Below are positions 17,093-25,606 of a stretch of 64,000 nt of DNA, piece by piece. Position numbers and translations under genes: made by a program. The notes beneath the pieces are model-generated. The model was given only the letters and a program-made list of their open reading frames with translations, searched no databases and was not told the DNA's origin. The stretch's first letter is position 1. Every line of letters begins with the position of its first letter. This stretch comes from JAJRXR01 sp041987545 (GTDB taxonomy: Bacteria > Planctomycetota > Phycisphaerae > Phycisphaerales > UBA1924), in the NCBI GenBank assembly GCA_041987545.1, contig JBHIWH010000008.1, positions 1 through 64,000 on the forward strand, in the 5' to 3' direction.

Positions 17093-17830
17093 CTACTTGC
17101 CCGCCGCGGCCCGGAACCGGCGGGCGATCACGCCCCAGCTGACGACGTTCATAAACGCGTCCAGGTAGTCGCCCCGGCGGTTCTGGTACTTCAGGTAGTA
17201 CGCATGCTCCCACACGTCCACGCCGAGGAGGGGCACCAGCCCGCCGAACAGCAGCTTCTGCTGGTTCTCCATCTGGATGACGACCAGCCGCTGCCCCAAC
17301 GTTTCCCAGGCGAGCCAGCCCCAGCCGGAGCCTTCGACGCTGGCCGCCGCGGCCTTGAACTGCCACGCGAACTTGTCGAACGACCCGAAGTCCCGGTCGA
17401 TCGCCTCGGCCAGGGGGCCCTCGGGCCGCCCGCCGCCGCCGGCGCCGGGGGGCGCCATCCCGAGCCAGAACAGCGTGTGGTTGATGTGCCCGCCGCCGTG
17501 GAAGCTCAGCTGCCGCTCCCAGTGCTGGAGCGTCGCCTGGTCGCCTCCCTGGGAGCGAAGGTCGGCGAGCTTCGAGAGGGCCCCGTTGAGCCCGCGGACG
17601 TACCCCGCGTGGTGCTTGTCGTGGTGGATCCGCATCGTCTGGGCGTCGATGTGCGGCTCGAGGGCGTCGTAGGCGTAGGGCAGGTCGGGCAGCGTGTATT
17701 CGCCCGCGCTCTCGTCCCAGCCCAGCCGCTCGCGGCTCAGGCCCATCCGCCCCAGCCCGCCCATCGCCACCGTCCCGGCGCCCAGGGCTCCCATCGCCCC
17801 GATTGCCTCGCGTCGCGTCAAACCACTCAT
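17093..17830 (-). CDS. Fe/Mn superoxide dismutase with Tat-like leader
   Basis: This enzyme dismutates superoxide to oxygen and peroxide. The 245-residue chain has about 44 residues in front of the usual start. These begin L-T-R-R-E-A-I-G followed by a weakly hydrophobic Gly/Ala stretch, like a twin-arginine export signal, so the enzyme is probably periplasmic or surface-bound. Metal ligands can be placed at His69 (I-H-H-D-K-H-H), His118 (H-I-N-H-T-L-F-W), Asp205 and His209 (D-V-W-E-H-A-Y-Y). Gly/Gln signature residues look more manganese- than iron-like, but this is not decisive. It follows the LURP-one-like gene by 13 bases. Confidence 0.93.
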   Translation of the reverse strand: MSGLTRREAIGAMGALGAGTVAMGGLGRMGLSRERLGWDESAGEYTLPDLPYAYDALEPHIDAQTMRIHHDKHHAGYVRGLNGALSKLADLRSQGGDQATLQHWERQLSFHGGGHINHTLFWLGMAPPGAGGGGRPEGPLAEAIDRDFGSFDKFAWQFKAAAASVEGSGWGWLAWETLGQRLVVIQMENQQKLLFGGLVPLLGVDVWEHAYYLKYQNRRGDYLDAFMNVVSWGVIARRFRAAAGK

Positions 17831-17843
17831 GGTCTTCCTCCCG

Positions 17844-18437
17844 TCAGTTCTGCCGGCCCTCGATGGCGGCGATCAGGCACACGGCGCCCAAAAGCGTCAG
17901 CTCGTCGAGCACCTCGTCGTCGGAGTGTACGGCCAGCCCCAGGCGGTAGACGAACGGGTTGAAGTGCTGGCGGATCGTGGCGATGGGGGGCGTCCCCGCG
18001 CCCCGGGTGACGTCGAACCGCTGCGGCATGAGCCACGCGATGTTGTCCACGTACCGCCTGGCCAGGGGGGCGATCGACCCCTGCTCCCGGATCATCGCGA
18101 TCTGCTCGCCGTGCTCGTCGAACACGAGCCACTCGTCGCGGACGAACGAGGACTTCATGCCCTTGCGGCGGAGCGAAGCGATCGCGTCGCCGGCGGGGGT
18201 CTTCACGTCGTAGGTGGCCCCGAAATCGATCACGTTGCGGGCGCTGAGCACGAGCAGCTCCTTCGAGCACGACTCGTCGGTGTAGAGGCGAATGTCCTCT
18301 TTGAGCTTGAAGGCCTTCTGCTTGCAGTAGCCGACCAGCCCGCCCTGGGCGTCGTAGACGTGGAACGCGGCGCCGAGGATCTTGAGGATCTTCCGCCGGA
18401 CCGTGTACTTCTCGCCGGGCGCCGCCTTGACCGCCAT
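17844..18437 (-). CDS. LURP-one/scramblase-like (tubby-fold) protein
   Basis: A 197-residue protein without signal peptide. The recurring strand phrases (F-H-V-Y-D-A-Q-G near residue 25, A-F-K-L-K-E-D-I-R-L-Y near 42, W-L-V-F-D-E-H-G-E near 102) match the pattern of the LURP-one-related/phospholipid-scramblase family, which folds as a tubby-like beta barrel around a central helix. The final hydrophobic helix L-T-L-L-G-A-V-C-L-I-A-A fits the core helix. Function in bacteria is not established. It is the first gene of a pair with the superoxide dismutase and probably shares its transcript. Confidence 0.7.
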   Translation of the reverse strand: MAVKAAPGEKYTVRRKILKILGAAFHVYDAQGGLVGYCKQKAFKLKEDIRLYTDESCSKELLVLSARNVIDFGATYDVKTPAGDAIASLRRKGMKSSFVRDEWLVFDEHGEQIAMIREQGSIAPLARRYVDNIAWLMPQRFDVTRGAGTPPIATIRQHFNPFVYRLGLAVHSDDEVLDELTLLGAVCLIAAIEGRQN

Positions 18438-18493
18438 GCCGTGTCCTCCCCTGGGGTGGGGCGGAGTCTACCAGCGGGGCGTCACCGCGCACG

Positions 18494-18520
18494 AAAACGG
18501 GCGCCCGCTGTCGGGCGCCC
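18494..18520 (-). terminator. intrinsic terminator for tsf
   Basis: A nine-base-pair GC stem, GGGCGCCCG/CGGGCGCCC with loop CTGT (18499-18520), is followed on the minus strand by GTTTTC. It lies 30 bases beyond the tsf stop. Confidence 0.75.
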
Positions 18521-18549
18521 GGAGGGGATGGCTCGTGTTCTTGGCCGGG

Positions 18550-19374
18550 TCAGGCGGTCTGCCCGACCTCCCACCGGTAGAAGCCGACGATGGACGCGTC
18601 CTTGCCGACGACGTCCTTGATCGGCTTGGCCGTGTCCATGACGAACGGCTGCTCGAGCAGGGCGATCTCGGAGAAGAACTTCTTCATCCCGCCCTCGACG
18701 ATCTTCTCGGCGATCTCCTGCGGCTTGCCGCTCTCCTTCGCCTGCTCGATCCGGAAGCTCCGCTCCTTCTCGACCACGTCCGCGGGGATGTCGTCGGCGG
18801 TCACGCCCACCGGGCGCGGGACCGCGGCGGCGATGTGCATGCAGATCTGGCGGAGCGTCTCGTCGGAGATCGAGCCCTCGGCGTGGATCAGCACCGCGGT
18901 CTTGCCGTCGTGGTGCACGTACTTGCCGAACGCGGTCTTGCCCGCCTCGCCGTCCACCTTGTGGGCCCTGCCGAGCGAGATGTTCTCGCCCGTCGAGATC
19001 CGGAGGTCATCGACGATGGCCTTCATCTCGTCGGTGGGGGAGATCTCCCCCTCGCCGCCGGCCTTCAGGGCCAGGTCCGCGAGCTTCCTGGTCCCCTCGA
19101 TGAACTTCTCGTTCTTGGCGGTGAAGTCGGTCTCGGCCTTGAGCTCGACGATGGTGGCGGCCGTCCCGTCGCCGGTGATGGCAACCTCGACGCGGCCCTC
19201 GCCCGCGGCGCGGTCGACCTTCGTCTCCATCTTCTTGCCCAGCTCCTTGCGCAGGAGCTCCTCGGCCTTGTCGGCGTCGCCGCCGGCCTCCGCCAGGGCC
19301 TTCTTGCACGCCATCATGGGCAGACCCGTGCGGTTCCGCAGGGCCATCACGTCTTTCGCGCTGATCGTGGACAT
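18550..19374 (-). CDS. tsf: elongation factor Ts
   Basis: The guanine-nucleotide exchange factor that recharges EF-Tu. The N-terminal UBA-like domain shows L-R-N-R-T-G-L-P-M-M-A-C-K-K-A-L, the family signature; the core then has F-T-A-K-N-E-K-F near residue 80. Length is about 274 residues. Two ATGs are possible: 19372-19374 (chosen because it puts the signature at the usual distance from the start) and 19393-19395; each has a GGAGAG a few bases upstream. It follows rpsB by about 110 bases, the common rpsB-tsf order. Confidence 0.95.
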   Translation of the reverse strand: MSTISAKDVMALRNRTGLPMMACKKALAEAGGDADKAEELLRKELGKKMETKVDRAAGEGRVEVAITGDGTAATIVELKAETDFTAKNEKFIEGTRKLADLALKAGGEGEISPTDEMKAIVDDLRISTGENISLGRAHKVDGEAGKTAFGKYVHHDGKTAVLIHAEGSISDETLRQICMHIAAAVPRPVGVTADDIPADVVEKERSFRIEQAKESGKPQEIAEKIVEGGMKKFFSEIALLEQPFVMDTAKPIKDVVGKDASIVGFYRWEVGQTA

Positions 19375-19484
19375 CGACGCCTCTCCAGTCGCCATGGTGC
19401 TCTCCGAGATTCGGGCCCGACCGCCCCACGCCCGGTGTCAACTCCCGGTCGTGTCGCCCGCCCCGTCCCGCTCCGTTCTTGTCG

Positions 19485-20351
19485 TCAGGACTCGGCCTTG
19501 GCCGGCGCCGCCGCCTCGTCCTCTGCCTTGCTTGCCTCGTCGCCCGCGTCCGGCTCGGCGACGCCCGAGTCGTCCGCCCGGTACTGGGCCCGGCGTGAAC
19601 GCCGACGTGCCGGCTCCTCGGACGCCTGCTCGTCGCCCTCGCCCGCCTCGTCGCCCTGCTGGCGACCCTGCTTGCCGTCGGCGACGGCCTTGCACAGCTC
19701 GCGGATGATCACGTCGATCGAACGCATCGAGTCGTCGTTGCCCGGGATGGCGATGTCGGCCACCTCGGGGTCGCCGTCGGTGTCGATCAGGCAGATCGTC
19801 GGGATGCCCAGCTTGCGGGCCTCGCGGAGGGCCGTCACCTCGCGCCGGACGTCGATGACGACCATGGCGCCGGGCAGCTTGCTCATGCGGCGGATGCCGT
19901 CGAGGTTCCGCTTGATCTTCCGCATCTCGCGCCGGAGCTGGGACTCCATCTTCTTGGAGTAGCTCTGGAAGTTGTCGTTGGCCTCGATGGCCTCGAGCTC
20001 TTCGAGCCTCTTCAGGCGGGCGCGGATGGTGCGGAAGTTGGTCAGCGTGCCGCCGAGCCAACGCTCGGTGACGTAGTGCATCTTGGCGTCGCCGACGCGC
20101 TGCTCGATCACGCCCTTGGCCTGGCGCTTGGTGCCGACGAAGCAGACGTCCTTGCCGCCCGAGACCGTCTGGGTCAGGAACCGCTTGGCCAGGAGGAGAC
20201 CCTTGACGGTCTCCTTGATGTCGATGATGTGGATGCCGTTGCGCTTCCCGTAGATGTACGGCCCCATCTTCGGGTTCCAGTTGCTCGACCGCTGGCCGAA
20301 GTGGATGCCGGCCTCGATCAGATCCTGGACAAGTGAACTCTGCTCTGCCAT
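19485..20351 (-). CDS. rpsB: 30S ribosomal protein S2
   Basis: A small-subunit ribosomal protein on the solvent side of the 30S head. The core of about 225 residues has G-I-H-F-G-Q-R near residue 15, W-N-P-K-M-G-P-Y-I-Y, the coiled-coil region around residues 105-150, and P-G-A-M-V-V-I-D. It carries an extra C-terminal tail of about 60 residues, very rich in E, D, A, with an R-R-R-S-R-R patch. I place the start at the ATG at 20349-20351, where S2 homology begins; longer upstream openings have no homology. tsf follows. Confidence 0.96.
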   Translation of the reverse strand: MAEQSSLVQDLIEAGIHFGQRSSNWNPKMGPYIYGKRNGIHIIDIKETVKGLLLAKRFLTQTVSGGKDVCFVGTKRQAKGVIEQRVGDAKMHYVTERWLGGTLTNFRTIRARLKRLEELEAIEANDNFQSYSKKMESQLRREMRKIKRNLDGIRRMSKLPGAMVVIDVRREVTALREARKLGIPTICLIDTDGDPEVADIAIPGNDDSMRSIDVIIRELCKAVADGKQGRQQGDEAGEGDEQASEEPARRRSRRAQYRADDSGVAEPDAGDEASKAEDEAAAPAKAES

Positions 20352-20754
20352 TGGGGCTGCCCGATCCTTGCTGTTCAGCGACACCCGCGGGCCACGACCG
20401 AGGCGGGGCGCCGGGACCATCCCGGCGACCACGCGAGGCACCGCGCTAGGGCGCTTGGCGTCCGGCGCAGCGTTCCACCGCCCGGATATGAGATGCCAGA
20501 TACACGGACCCGCGGCGTGCCGCGGGCCCCGGGCCCCCTCGATGCGGGCCAGGGCACGAGTATAGGGAGCGCCCGGCCCGCGGCAACGCCCCAGGGCCGA
20601 TCCCGGGCCCTTTGGATCGGGCTCGCCCCCCCGACCCACCGCCCCCGGAGGGGGATCCTCGGGCCGCCCTCAACTCGGACCTTGGGCTGGCCGACACTGG
20701 CCCCGGGTGGGCCCTGCGCGGGCTCGGAGTCCGCGCCCACCCCGGAGAACGCTC
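20352..20754. other. intergenic region between rpsB and the secretion operon
   Basis: About 400 bases separate two divergent operons. On the minus strand it holds the candidate rpsB promoter (20559-20586) and a leader of about 200 bases with a seven-pair hairpin CCCGCGG-CGTG-CCGCGGG (20509-20526), a place where S2 feedback control could act. I see no convincing plus-strand promoter for the PilZ operon and no gene. Confidence 0.5.
20559..20586 (-). promoter_or_regulatory. candidate rpsB promoter
   Basis: On the minus strand TTGCCG (20581-20586) and TATACT (20559-20564) are 16 bases apart. TATACT is unusual in this GC-rich stretch. Confidence 0.45.
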
Positions 20755-21195
20755 ATGAGCGGGCATAACGGCCTGTCAGTCCGGCGATCCGCCCGACACG
20801 AGGTCGCCCTGACCGGGCGGGTTCGGATCACGGCCGAGCACCGCTCCGTCGTCCGGTTCGCCCCCAGTTCCGGGGCCCGCGACGGGTGGATCGAGGTGGA
20901 CGTGGTCGATGTGGGCACGGGCGGGGTGGGCCTCTTCAGCCCGATCTTCCTGCCCAGGCACGCCGACGCCGACCTCGAGATCTTCGGCAAGGGCGGGGCG
21001 GAGGACGGCGTCCTGCTCGCCTGCCGCTCGAGGGTCCAGCGCGTCGTGATGACCGATCGGCGCCCGGCCTACCTCGTGGGCCTGGCCTTCGTGGGGCACT
21101 CCCCGGAGACCGTCAAGAAGATCTCGGACCTGCTCGCCGTGTTCGACGGCGAGGACCCCGGGGACAGCCAGCAGGGGGACGCCGCCGTTGCTTGA
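20755..21195 (+). CDS. PilZ-domain protein
   Basis: A 146-residue cytoplasmic protein with a PilZ-like beta barrel, a cyclic-di-GMP receptor fold. The N-terminal arginine motif R-R-S-A-R is present at residues 10-14, followed by strands and D-V-G-T-G-G-V-G-L, in which the usual Ser of the D-x-S-x-x-G motif is Gly. Binding of the nucleotide is therefore plausible but not assured. The start is the ATG at 20755, with GGAG ahead. It is the first gene of the secretion/pilus operon and its stop overlaps the GspE start by eight bases, suggesting that it tunes the ATPase or pilus. Confidence 0.85.
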   Translation: MSGHNGLSVRRSARHEVALTGRVRITAEHRSVVRFAPSSGARDGWIEVDVVDVGTGGVGLFSPIFLPRHADADLEIFGKGGAEDGVLLACRSRVQRVVMTDRRPAYLVGLAFVGHSPETVKKISDLLAVFDGEDPGDSQQGDAAVA

Positions 21196-22873
21196 CGTCG
21201 CCCAGTTCGTCGTCCACTCGATGATCGAGGACGGGATCGTCTCGTCCGAGGATTTCGAGCGCGCACAGGAGCACGCGTCCCGCACCGGGACCGGCGTGGA
21301 GGAGTCGCTCGTCTCGCTCAAGGTGGTCACGGGGCGCCAGCTCGCGATCGCCCGCGCCCGGATCTGCGAGTACCCCTACGTCGACCTCGACTGGTACGAG
21401 GTGGACTTCCAGAACGCGCTGCGGATGCCCAAGAGCGTCGCCGAGCGTCTGGGCGCGTTCCCGCTGTTCATCCTCGGCGAGGTCGCGACCGTCGCGATGG
21501 AGGACCCGCTCAACCTCCAGGCGATCGACGAGATCAACCAGCTGCTCCGCCGCCAGATCGACCCGATCATCTGCGAGCCGGCGCAGCTCACCTCACTCAT
21601 CAACCGGGCCTACTCGCTGGCGCGGACCACCGGCCTCTCGGGCGGCGGCAACGACGACGACGAGGAGCTGACGACGGGCGAGGAGCCCATCGTCGCGGCC
21701 GTCAACCAGATCATCGCGACCGCGATCGACGCCGGCGCCTCCGACGTGCACATCAACCCGGACGAGCACACGCTCAACGTGCGGTACCGGATCGACGGCG
21801 TGCTGCAGCCGCAGCAGGCGCCGGACCTGTCCGTGCACCAGGGCCTGATCCAGCGGCTCAAGGTCATGGCCCAGCTGGACCTGACCCAGACCCGCCGCCC
21901 CCAGGACGGCAAGTTCCGGTTCTCACACGCCGAGCAGACCGTCGACGTGCGCCTGAGCCTGCTGCCGACCGTGTACGGCGAGAACGCGGTGGCCCGCCTC
22001 CTCCGCCCCGCCGCGGCGATCGGCTCCATCCACGACCTGGGCATGCCCGCCGAGATGACGTCCTGGTTCGAGGACATGATCGCCAAGCCGCACGGCATGA
22101 TCCTCGTCACCGGGCCGACCGGCTCGGGCAAGACGACGACGCTCTACACGGCGCTGGCGCAGATCAACTCGCCCAGCCGCAACATCATGACCATCGAGGA
22201 CCCGGTCGAGATCCGCCTGCCGATGATCCGCCAGGTGCAGGCCAACCACGAGATCGGGTTCGACTTCGCCAGGGCCCTCCGCTCCATCCTCCGCCAGGAC
22301 CCCGACGTCGTCCTCGTCGGCGAGATCCGCGACGAGGAGACGGCCAGGATCGCCGTCCAGGCCTCGCTGACCGGGCACCTGGTCTTCTCCACGCTGCACA
22401 CCAACGACGCGGTCGGCTCGGTCGCCCGCCTCCGCGACTTCGGCCTGCCCCCGTTCGCGATCAACAACGCGCTGCTCGGGGCCATCGCCCAGCGGCTCGT
22501 CCGAAGCGTCTGCGACAAGTGCGTCGAGGCCGAGGAGTCGCCCGAGCAGCGCCTCGAGGAGGTCGGCGTCTCGGGCGCTGCCCCCGGGTCCTACGTCCGC
22601 GGGCGTGGGTGCCCGAGGTGCATGAACACCGGGTACCGCGGACGCATCGGCGTGTTCGAGATGCTCCGGATCACGCCGGGGATCAAGACGCTCATCGAGG
22701 AAGAGGCGAACACGGGCCAGGTCCGGCGGGCGGCGACCGCCGAGGGCATGCGCACCATGCTCGACGACGGCATCGCCAAGGCCCAGCTCGGGCTGACGTC
22801 CATCGAGGAGCTCGCCAAACTCAACGCCGGGATCGACGCCAAGATCGCCGACGCGCCGAGGGCCGCGGCATGA
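21188..22873 (+). CDS. gspE: type II secretion / type IV pilus assembly ATPase
   Basis: The hexameric cytoplasmic motor of 561 residues. An N-terminal regulatory domain (about 1-150) is followed by the ATPase core with Walker A G-P-T-G-S-G-K-T-T-T near residue 303, the Asp-box E-D-P-V-E near 335, Walker B V-V-L-V-G-E-I-R-D-E near 375 and the His-box T-G-H-L-V-F-S-T-L-H-T-N. The C-terminal zinc module has two CxxC pairs: C-D-K-C and C-P-R-C. The start is TTG, inside the previous gene's end. Similarity is shared by GspE and PilB; the zinc module suits both. Confidence 0.95.
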   Translation: MLDVAQFVVHSMIEDGIVSSEDFERAQEHASRTGTGVEESLVSLKVVTGRQLAIARARICEYPYVDLDWYEVDFQNALRMPKSVAERLGAFPLFILGEVATVAMEDPLNLQAIDEINQLLRRQIDPIICEPAQLTSLINRAYSLARTTGLSGGGNDDDEELTTGEEPIVAAVNQIIATAIDAGASDVHINPDEHTLNVRYRIDGVLQPQQAPDLSVHQGLIQRLKVMAQLDLTQTRRPQDGKFRFSHAEQTVDVRLSLLPTVYGENAVARLLRPAAAIGSIHDLGMPAEMTSWFEDMIAKPHGMILVTGPTGSGKTTTLYTALAQINSPSRNIMTIEDPVEIRLPMIRQVQANHEIGFDFARALRSILRQDPDVVLVGEIRDEETARIAVQASLTGHLVFSTLHTNDAVGSVARLRDFGLPPFAINNALLGAIAQRLVRSVCDKCVEAEESPEQRLEEVGVSGAAPGSYVRGRGCPRCMNTGYRGRIGVFEMLRITPGIKTLIEEEANTGQVRRAATAEGMRTMLDDGIAKAQLGLTSIEELAKLNAGIDAKIADAPRAAA

Positions 22874-24078
22874 GCGCCGGCGGGTACAGCTACATCGCCC
22901 TGGACCGGGGCGGGCGGCGGGGCAAGGGCGTCGTCGAGGCCGCCAACGAGCAGGAGGCGTACCAGAAGGTCGCCGCCATGGGCGTCACGCCCGTCCGGAT
23001 CACGCGCCGGCGGGGATCGACGTTCTCACTCTCGGGCCGCGAGACGATCAAGCCGGCGGACATCGCCGCGTTCACCCGAGAGCTGAACGTCCTGGTGGAG
23101 GCCAAGATCCCGATCGGGCGGGGCCTCCGCAGCATCGCAGACAACGAGCCCAACGGGCGCATCGCCGACATGGTGCTCGACATCGCGACGATGATCGAGG
23201 CCGGGTCGAAGATGACCGAGGCGATGGGCAAGTACACCGAGGTGTTCGGCGAGGTCTACATCGAGACCCTCCGGGCCGCCGAGCAGACGGGGAACCTGGG
23301 CGAGGTCACCTCCCACCTCGCGGACATGCTCGAGAAGCAGATCGAGAGCGGGCAGCAGCTCCGCCGGGCGATGACATACCCCGTGATCGTCCTCGCGTTC
23401 GTCGCGATCGCACTGACGGTCATCGTGGTCTTCGTCGTCCCCAAGTTCGCCGTCATCTTCGAGCAGAACAGCGTCCAGCTGCCCATCACGACCAGGATCG
23501 TGCAGGCGGTCGGCGACTCGGTCAAGGCGGCCTGGTGGGCGTACGCGGCGCTGATCGGCGGGGTCGTCATCGGCCTGATCGCCACCTGGCGGAACCCCGG
23601 CGGACGCGCGGTCATCGAGCGCGTGCTGCTCCGCACGCCCCACATCGGCAAGATCATCATCGCCAGCTCCGCCGCCCGATTCAGCCGGGTCCTGAGCATC
23701 TGCCTGGGCTCGGGGCTGGACATCATCGAGGCGATCGAGATCGGCGGCCGCGCCACCGGGCGACCCATCTTCGTCGCCGAGTGCGACGCGATGGGCGAGC
23801 GGCTCCGCTCGGGCGAGCCCCTGTCCGGCGTCATCCGCGGGTCGATGTACCTGCCGGGCTTCGCCGTCCGAATGCTGGCGGCGGGCAAGGACTCGCACGA
23901 GCTGGCGGCGGCGGCGGCGGTCATCGCCCGACACTACGACCGCGAGGCCGACCACCTGACCAAGAAGATCAACACGATCATCGAGCCGCTGATGACCATC
24001 GCGCTCGCCGGGATCGTGCTGCTCGTCGCCCTGTCGGTCTTCCTGCCCATGTGGCAGATGATCAAGATCAACCACTGA
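22870..24078 (+). CDS. gspF: type II secretion / pilus inner-membrane platform protein
   Basis: The polytopic platform protein of 402 residues around which pseudopili are assembled. It has the two-fold GspF domain: F-T-R-E-L-N-V-L-V-E-A near residue 70 and the repeat F-S-R-V-L-S-I-C-L-G-S-G near residue 275, each followed by helical bundles, with three membrane segments at about 170-200, 220-240 and 375-395. It overlaps GspE by four bases (ATGA). The order GspE-GspF-GspG is that of classical type II systems. Confidence 0.95.
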   Translation: MSAGGYSYIALDRGGRRGKGVVEAANEQEAYQKVAAMGVTPVRITRRRGSTFSLSGRETIKPADIAAFTRELNVLVEAKIPIGRGLRSIADNEPNGRIADMVLDIATMIEAGSKMTEAMGKYTEVFGEVYIETLRAAEQTGNLGEVTSHLADMLEKQIESGQQLRRAMTYPVIVLAFVAIALTVIVVFVVPKFAVIFEQNSVQLPITTRIVQAVGDSVKAAWWAYAALIGGVVIGLIATWRNPGGRAVIERVLLRTPHIGKIIIASSAARFSRVLSICLGSGLDIIEAIEIGGRATGRPIFVAECDAMGERLRSGEPLSGVIRGSMYLPGFAVRMLAAGKDSHELAAAAAVIARHYDREADHLTKKINTIIEPLMTIALAGIVLLVALSVFLPMWQMIKINH

Positions 24079-24086
24079 GGCCCACG

Positions 24087-24581
24087 ATGATGACACACCC
24101 GAACCAGACCGCCGCCATCGCCCGCCGTGCCTTCTCCCTGCTCGAGGTGCTCGCGGTCGTGATCGTCCTGGGCATCCTCGCGGCGGTCGCGATCCCGCAG
24201 TTCGTGGGCGTCTCGGACGAGGCCCGCACGTCCTCGCTCCAGAGCACGCTCTCGGGCGTGCGTTCGTCGATCGCGAGCTTCCGGTCCACGGCCGTCATCA
24301 ACGGGTCGGACCCGTACCCGACGCTCGGGGAGCTCACGACGCCGGACACCGTCCTGAAGTTCGACCTGCCCCCGAACCCGTTCACGAACGTGTCGGGAGT
24401 GCAGAGCGTGGACTCGTCGCAGGCGGGCAGCCGCGCCGTGGTCAGCCCCGCCAGCTACGGGTGGAACTACTACGTGGACAACTCGGCCGACCCGCCGACA
24501 GCGGTGTTCTACGCCAACACGGACGCCGTCACGACCGCGCCCGACGGGGCGGGGGGTGTCGCGGACGCCAACGACCTGTAG
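24087..24581 (+). CDS. gspG: major pseudopilin (GspG-like)
   Basis: A 164-residue prepilin. The leader ends R-R-A before F-S-L-L-E-V-L-A-V-V-I-V-L, so prepilin peptidase would cut after Ala rather than the usual Gly, and Glu5 of the mature form is present. After the hydrophobic helix comes a globular domain with N-P-F-T-N-V-S-G, a phrase typical of GspG-like domains. It lies eight bases after gspF and is the first of five pilin-like genes, hence the likely main shaft subunit. Confidence 0.85.
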   Translation: MMTHPNQTAAIARRAFSLLEVLAVVIVLGILAAVAIPQFVGVSDEARTSSLQSTLSGVRSSIASFRSTAVINGSDPYPTLGELTTPDTVLKFDLPPNPFTNVSGVQSVDSSQAGSRAVVSPASYGWNYYVDNSADPPTAVFYANTDAVTTAPDGAGGVADANDL

Positions 24582-24590
24582 GAGCCCCTC

Positions 24591-25130
24591 GTGCGAGCCC
24601 GCCGCGTCGCGACATCCCGCCGCGCGTTCACGATCCTCGAGCTGATGGTCGTGGTCCTGCTGATGTCGATCCTGGCGGTCTCGGTGCTGCCGGCGATGGA
24701 CACGCTGGCCGACGCCCGCGAGGGCGCCGCCGCCGACGAGGTCGAGCGGGCCCTCGTGCTCGCGCGCTCGCTGGCGATGGCCTCGGGCGAGCCGACGGGC
24801 GTCGAGTTCGACCTGAGCAACCAGACGTTCGCGCTCGTCCGCATCACGTCGGCGGGCGGCGGTCCCGAGCCGGCGCTCGACGCCCTGTCACAGCCCGCCG
24901 CGCCCGTGCGCATGCAGGCCGCCTTCCCCCGGGTCGAGGTCCTGTCCATGGTGGACGGCGACGGCTCGGGCGGGTCCGGCACGCTCTGGTTCCGGTTCGA
25001 CGGCGCCCCCGAGGTCCGCGCCGCGGACGGCACGCTCACCGGCCCCTTCACCCAGGACGCGGTCGTGACGCTCACCGGCGGCGCCACCGTCACCGTCCGG
25101 ATGGGCGCGGGCCTCGTGGAGTGGCAATGA
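24591..25130 (+). CDS. minor pseudopilin (GspH-like)
   Basis: A 179-residue prepilin starting at a GTG. The leader R-R-A is followed by F-T-I-L-E-L-M-V-V-V-L-L. The body shows the GspH-like pattern, with R-A-L-V-L-A-R-S-L-A-M-A-S-G-E near residue 55 and then a beta-sheet domain with a Gly/Ser-rich loop. GspH-like pilins help form the tip of the pseudopilus. It lies ten bases after GspG; its stop overlaps the next start by four bases. Confidence 0.8.
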   Translation: MRARRVATSRRAFTILELMVVVLLMSILAVSVLPAMDTLADAREGAAADEVERALVLARSLAMASGEPTGVEFDLSNQTFALVRITSAGGGPEPALDALSQPAAPVRMQAAFPRVEVLSMVDGDGSGGSGTLWFRFDGAPEVRAADGTLTGPFTQDAVVTLTGGATVTVRMGAGLVEWQ

Positions 25131-25606
25131 CCCGGAGCCCCGCGACATCACGGCGCGGCGCGACGCTCATCGAGGTCGTCGTCATCATCGTCGCCCTCGG
25201 GCTCGCGGTCCCGCCCGCGCTGAGCCTGCTGGACTCGGCCGCCGCCTCGCGCGCCGACTCGATCAACGCCACCCGCGCCACGCTCCTGGCCTCGAGCGTC
25301 ATGGAAGTCGTGCTCGCGGACGTCAACTCCACCGACGCCGGCCTCGGCTTCGACGCCCTGGCCGACGACGCGACGTACCTGTCCGGGCTGGCGACACGCG
25401 CGGCGCCCGTGACCGACGAGTTCGCCGACCTGAACCTGACCTACCAGGTCGCCATCGGGCCCCTCGCCCAGGCCGACGGCACGGTCTCGGGGGACGCGGA
25501 CCTGGACATCTACCGGCGGATCACCGTGACCGCCCGCTATCCCTCCGCGGTCGGGGGCACGGTCTCGATGCCCGTGTCCGCGATCGTGACGGAGCTGGCG
25601 CCATGA
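25127..25606 (+). CDS. minor pseudopilin (GspI-like)
   Basis: A 159-residue prepilin. The leader R-R-G is followed by A-T-L-I-E-V-V-V-I-I-V: Glu5 is kept, but residue +1 is Ala where Phe or Met is usual. The helix is followed by a short globular domain (A-T-L-L-A-S-S-V-M-E near residue 50), the GspI pattern. It overlaps both neighbours by four bases (ATGA), implying coupled translation and matched amounts. Confidence 0.75.
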   Translation: MTRSPATSRRGATLIEVVVIIVALGLAVPPALSLLDSAAASRADSINATRATLLASSVMEVVLADVNSTDAGLGFDALADDATYLSGLATRAAPVTDEFADLNLTYQVAIGPLAQADGTVSGDADLDIYRRITVTARYPSAVGGTVSMPVSAIVTELAP

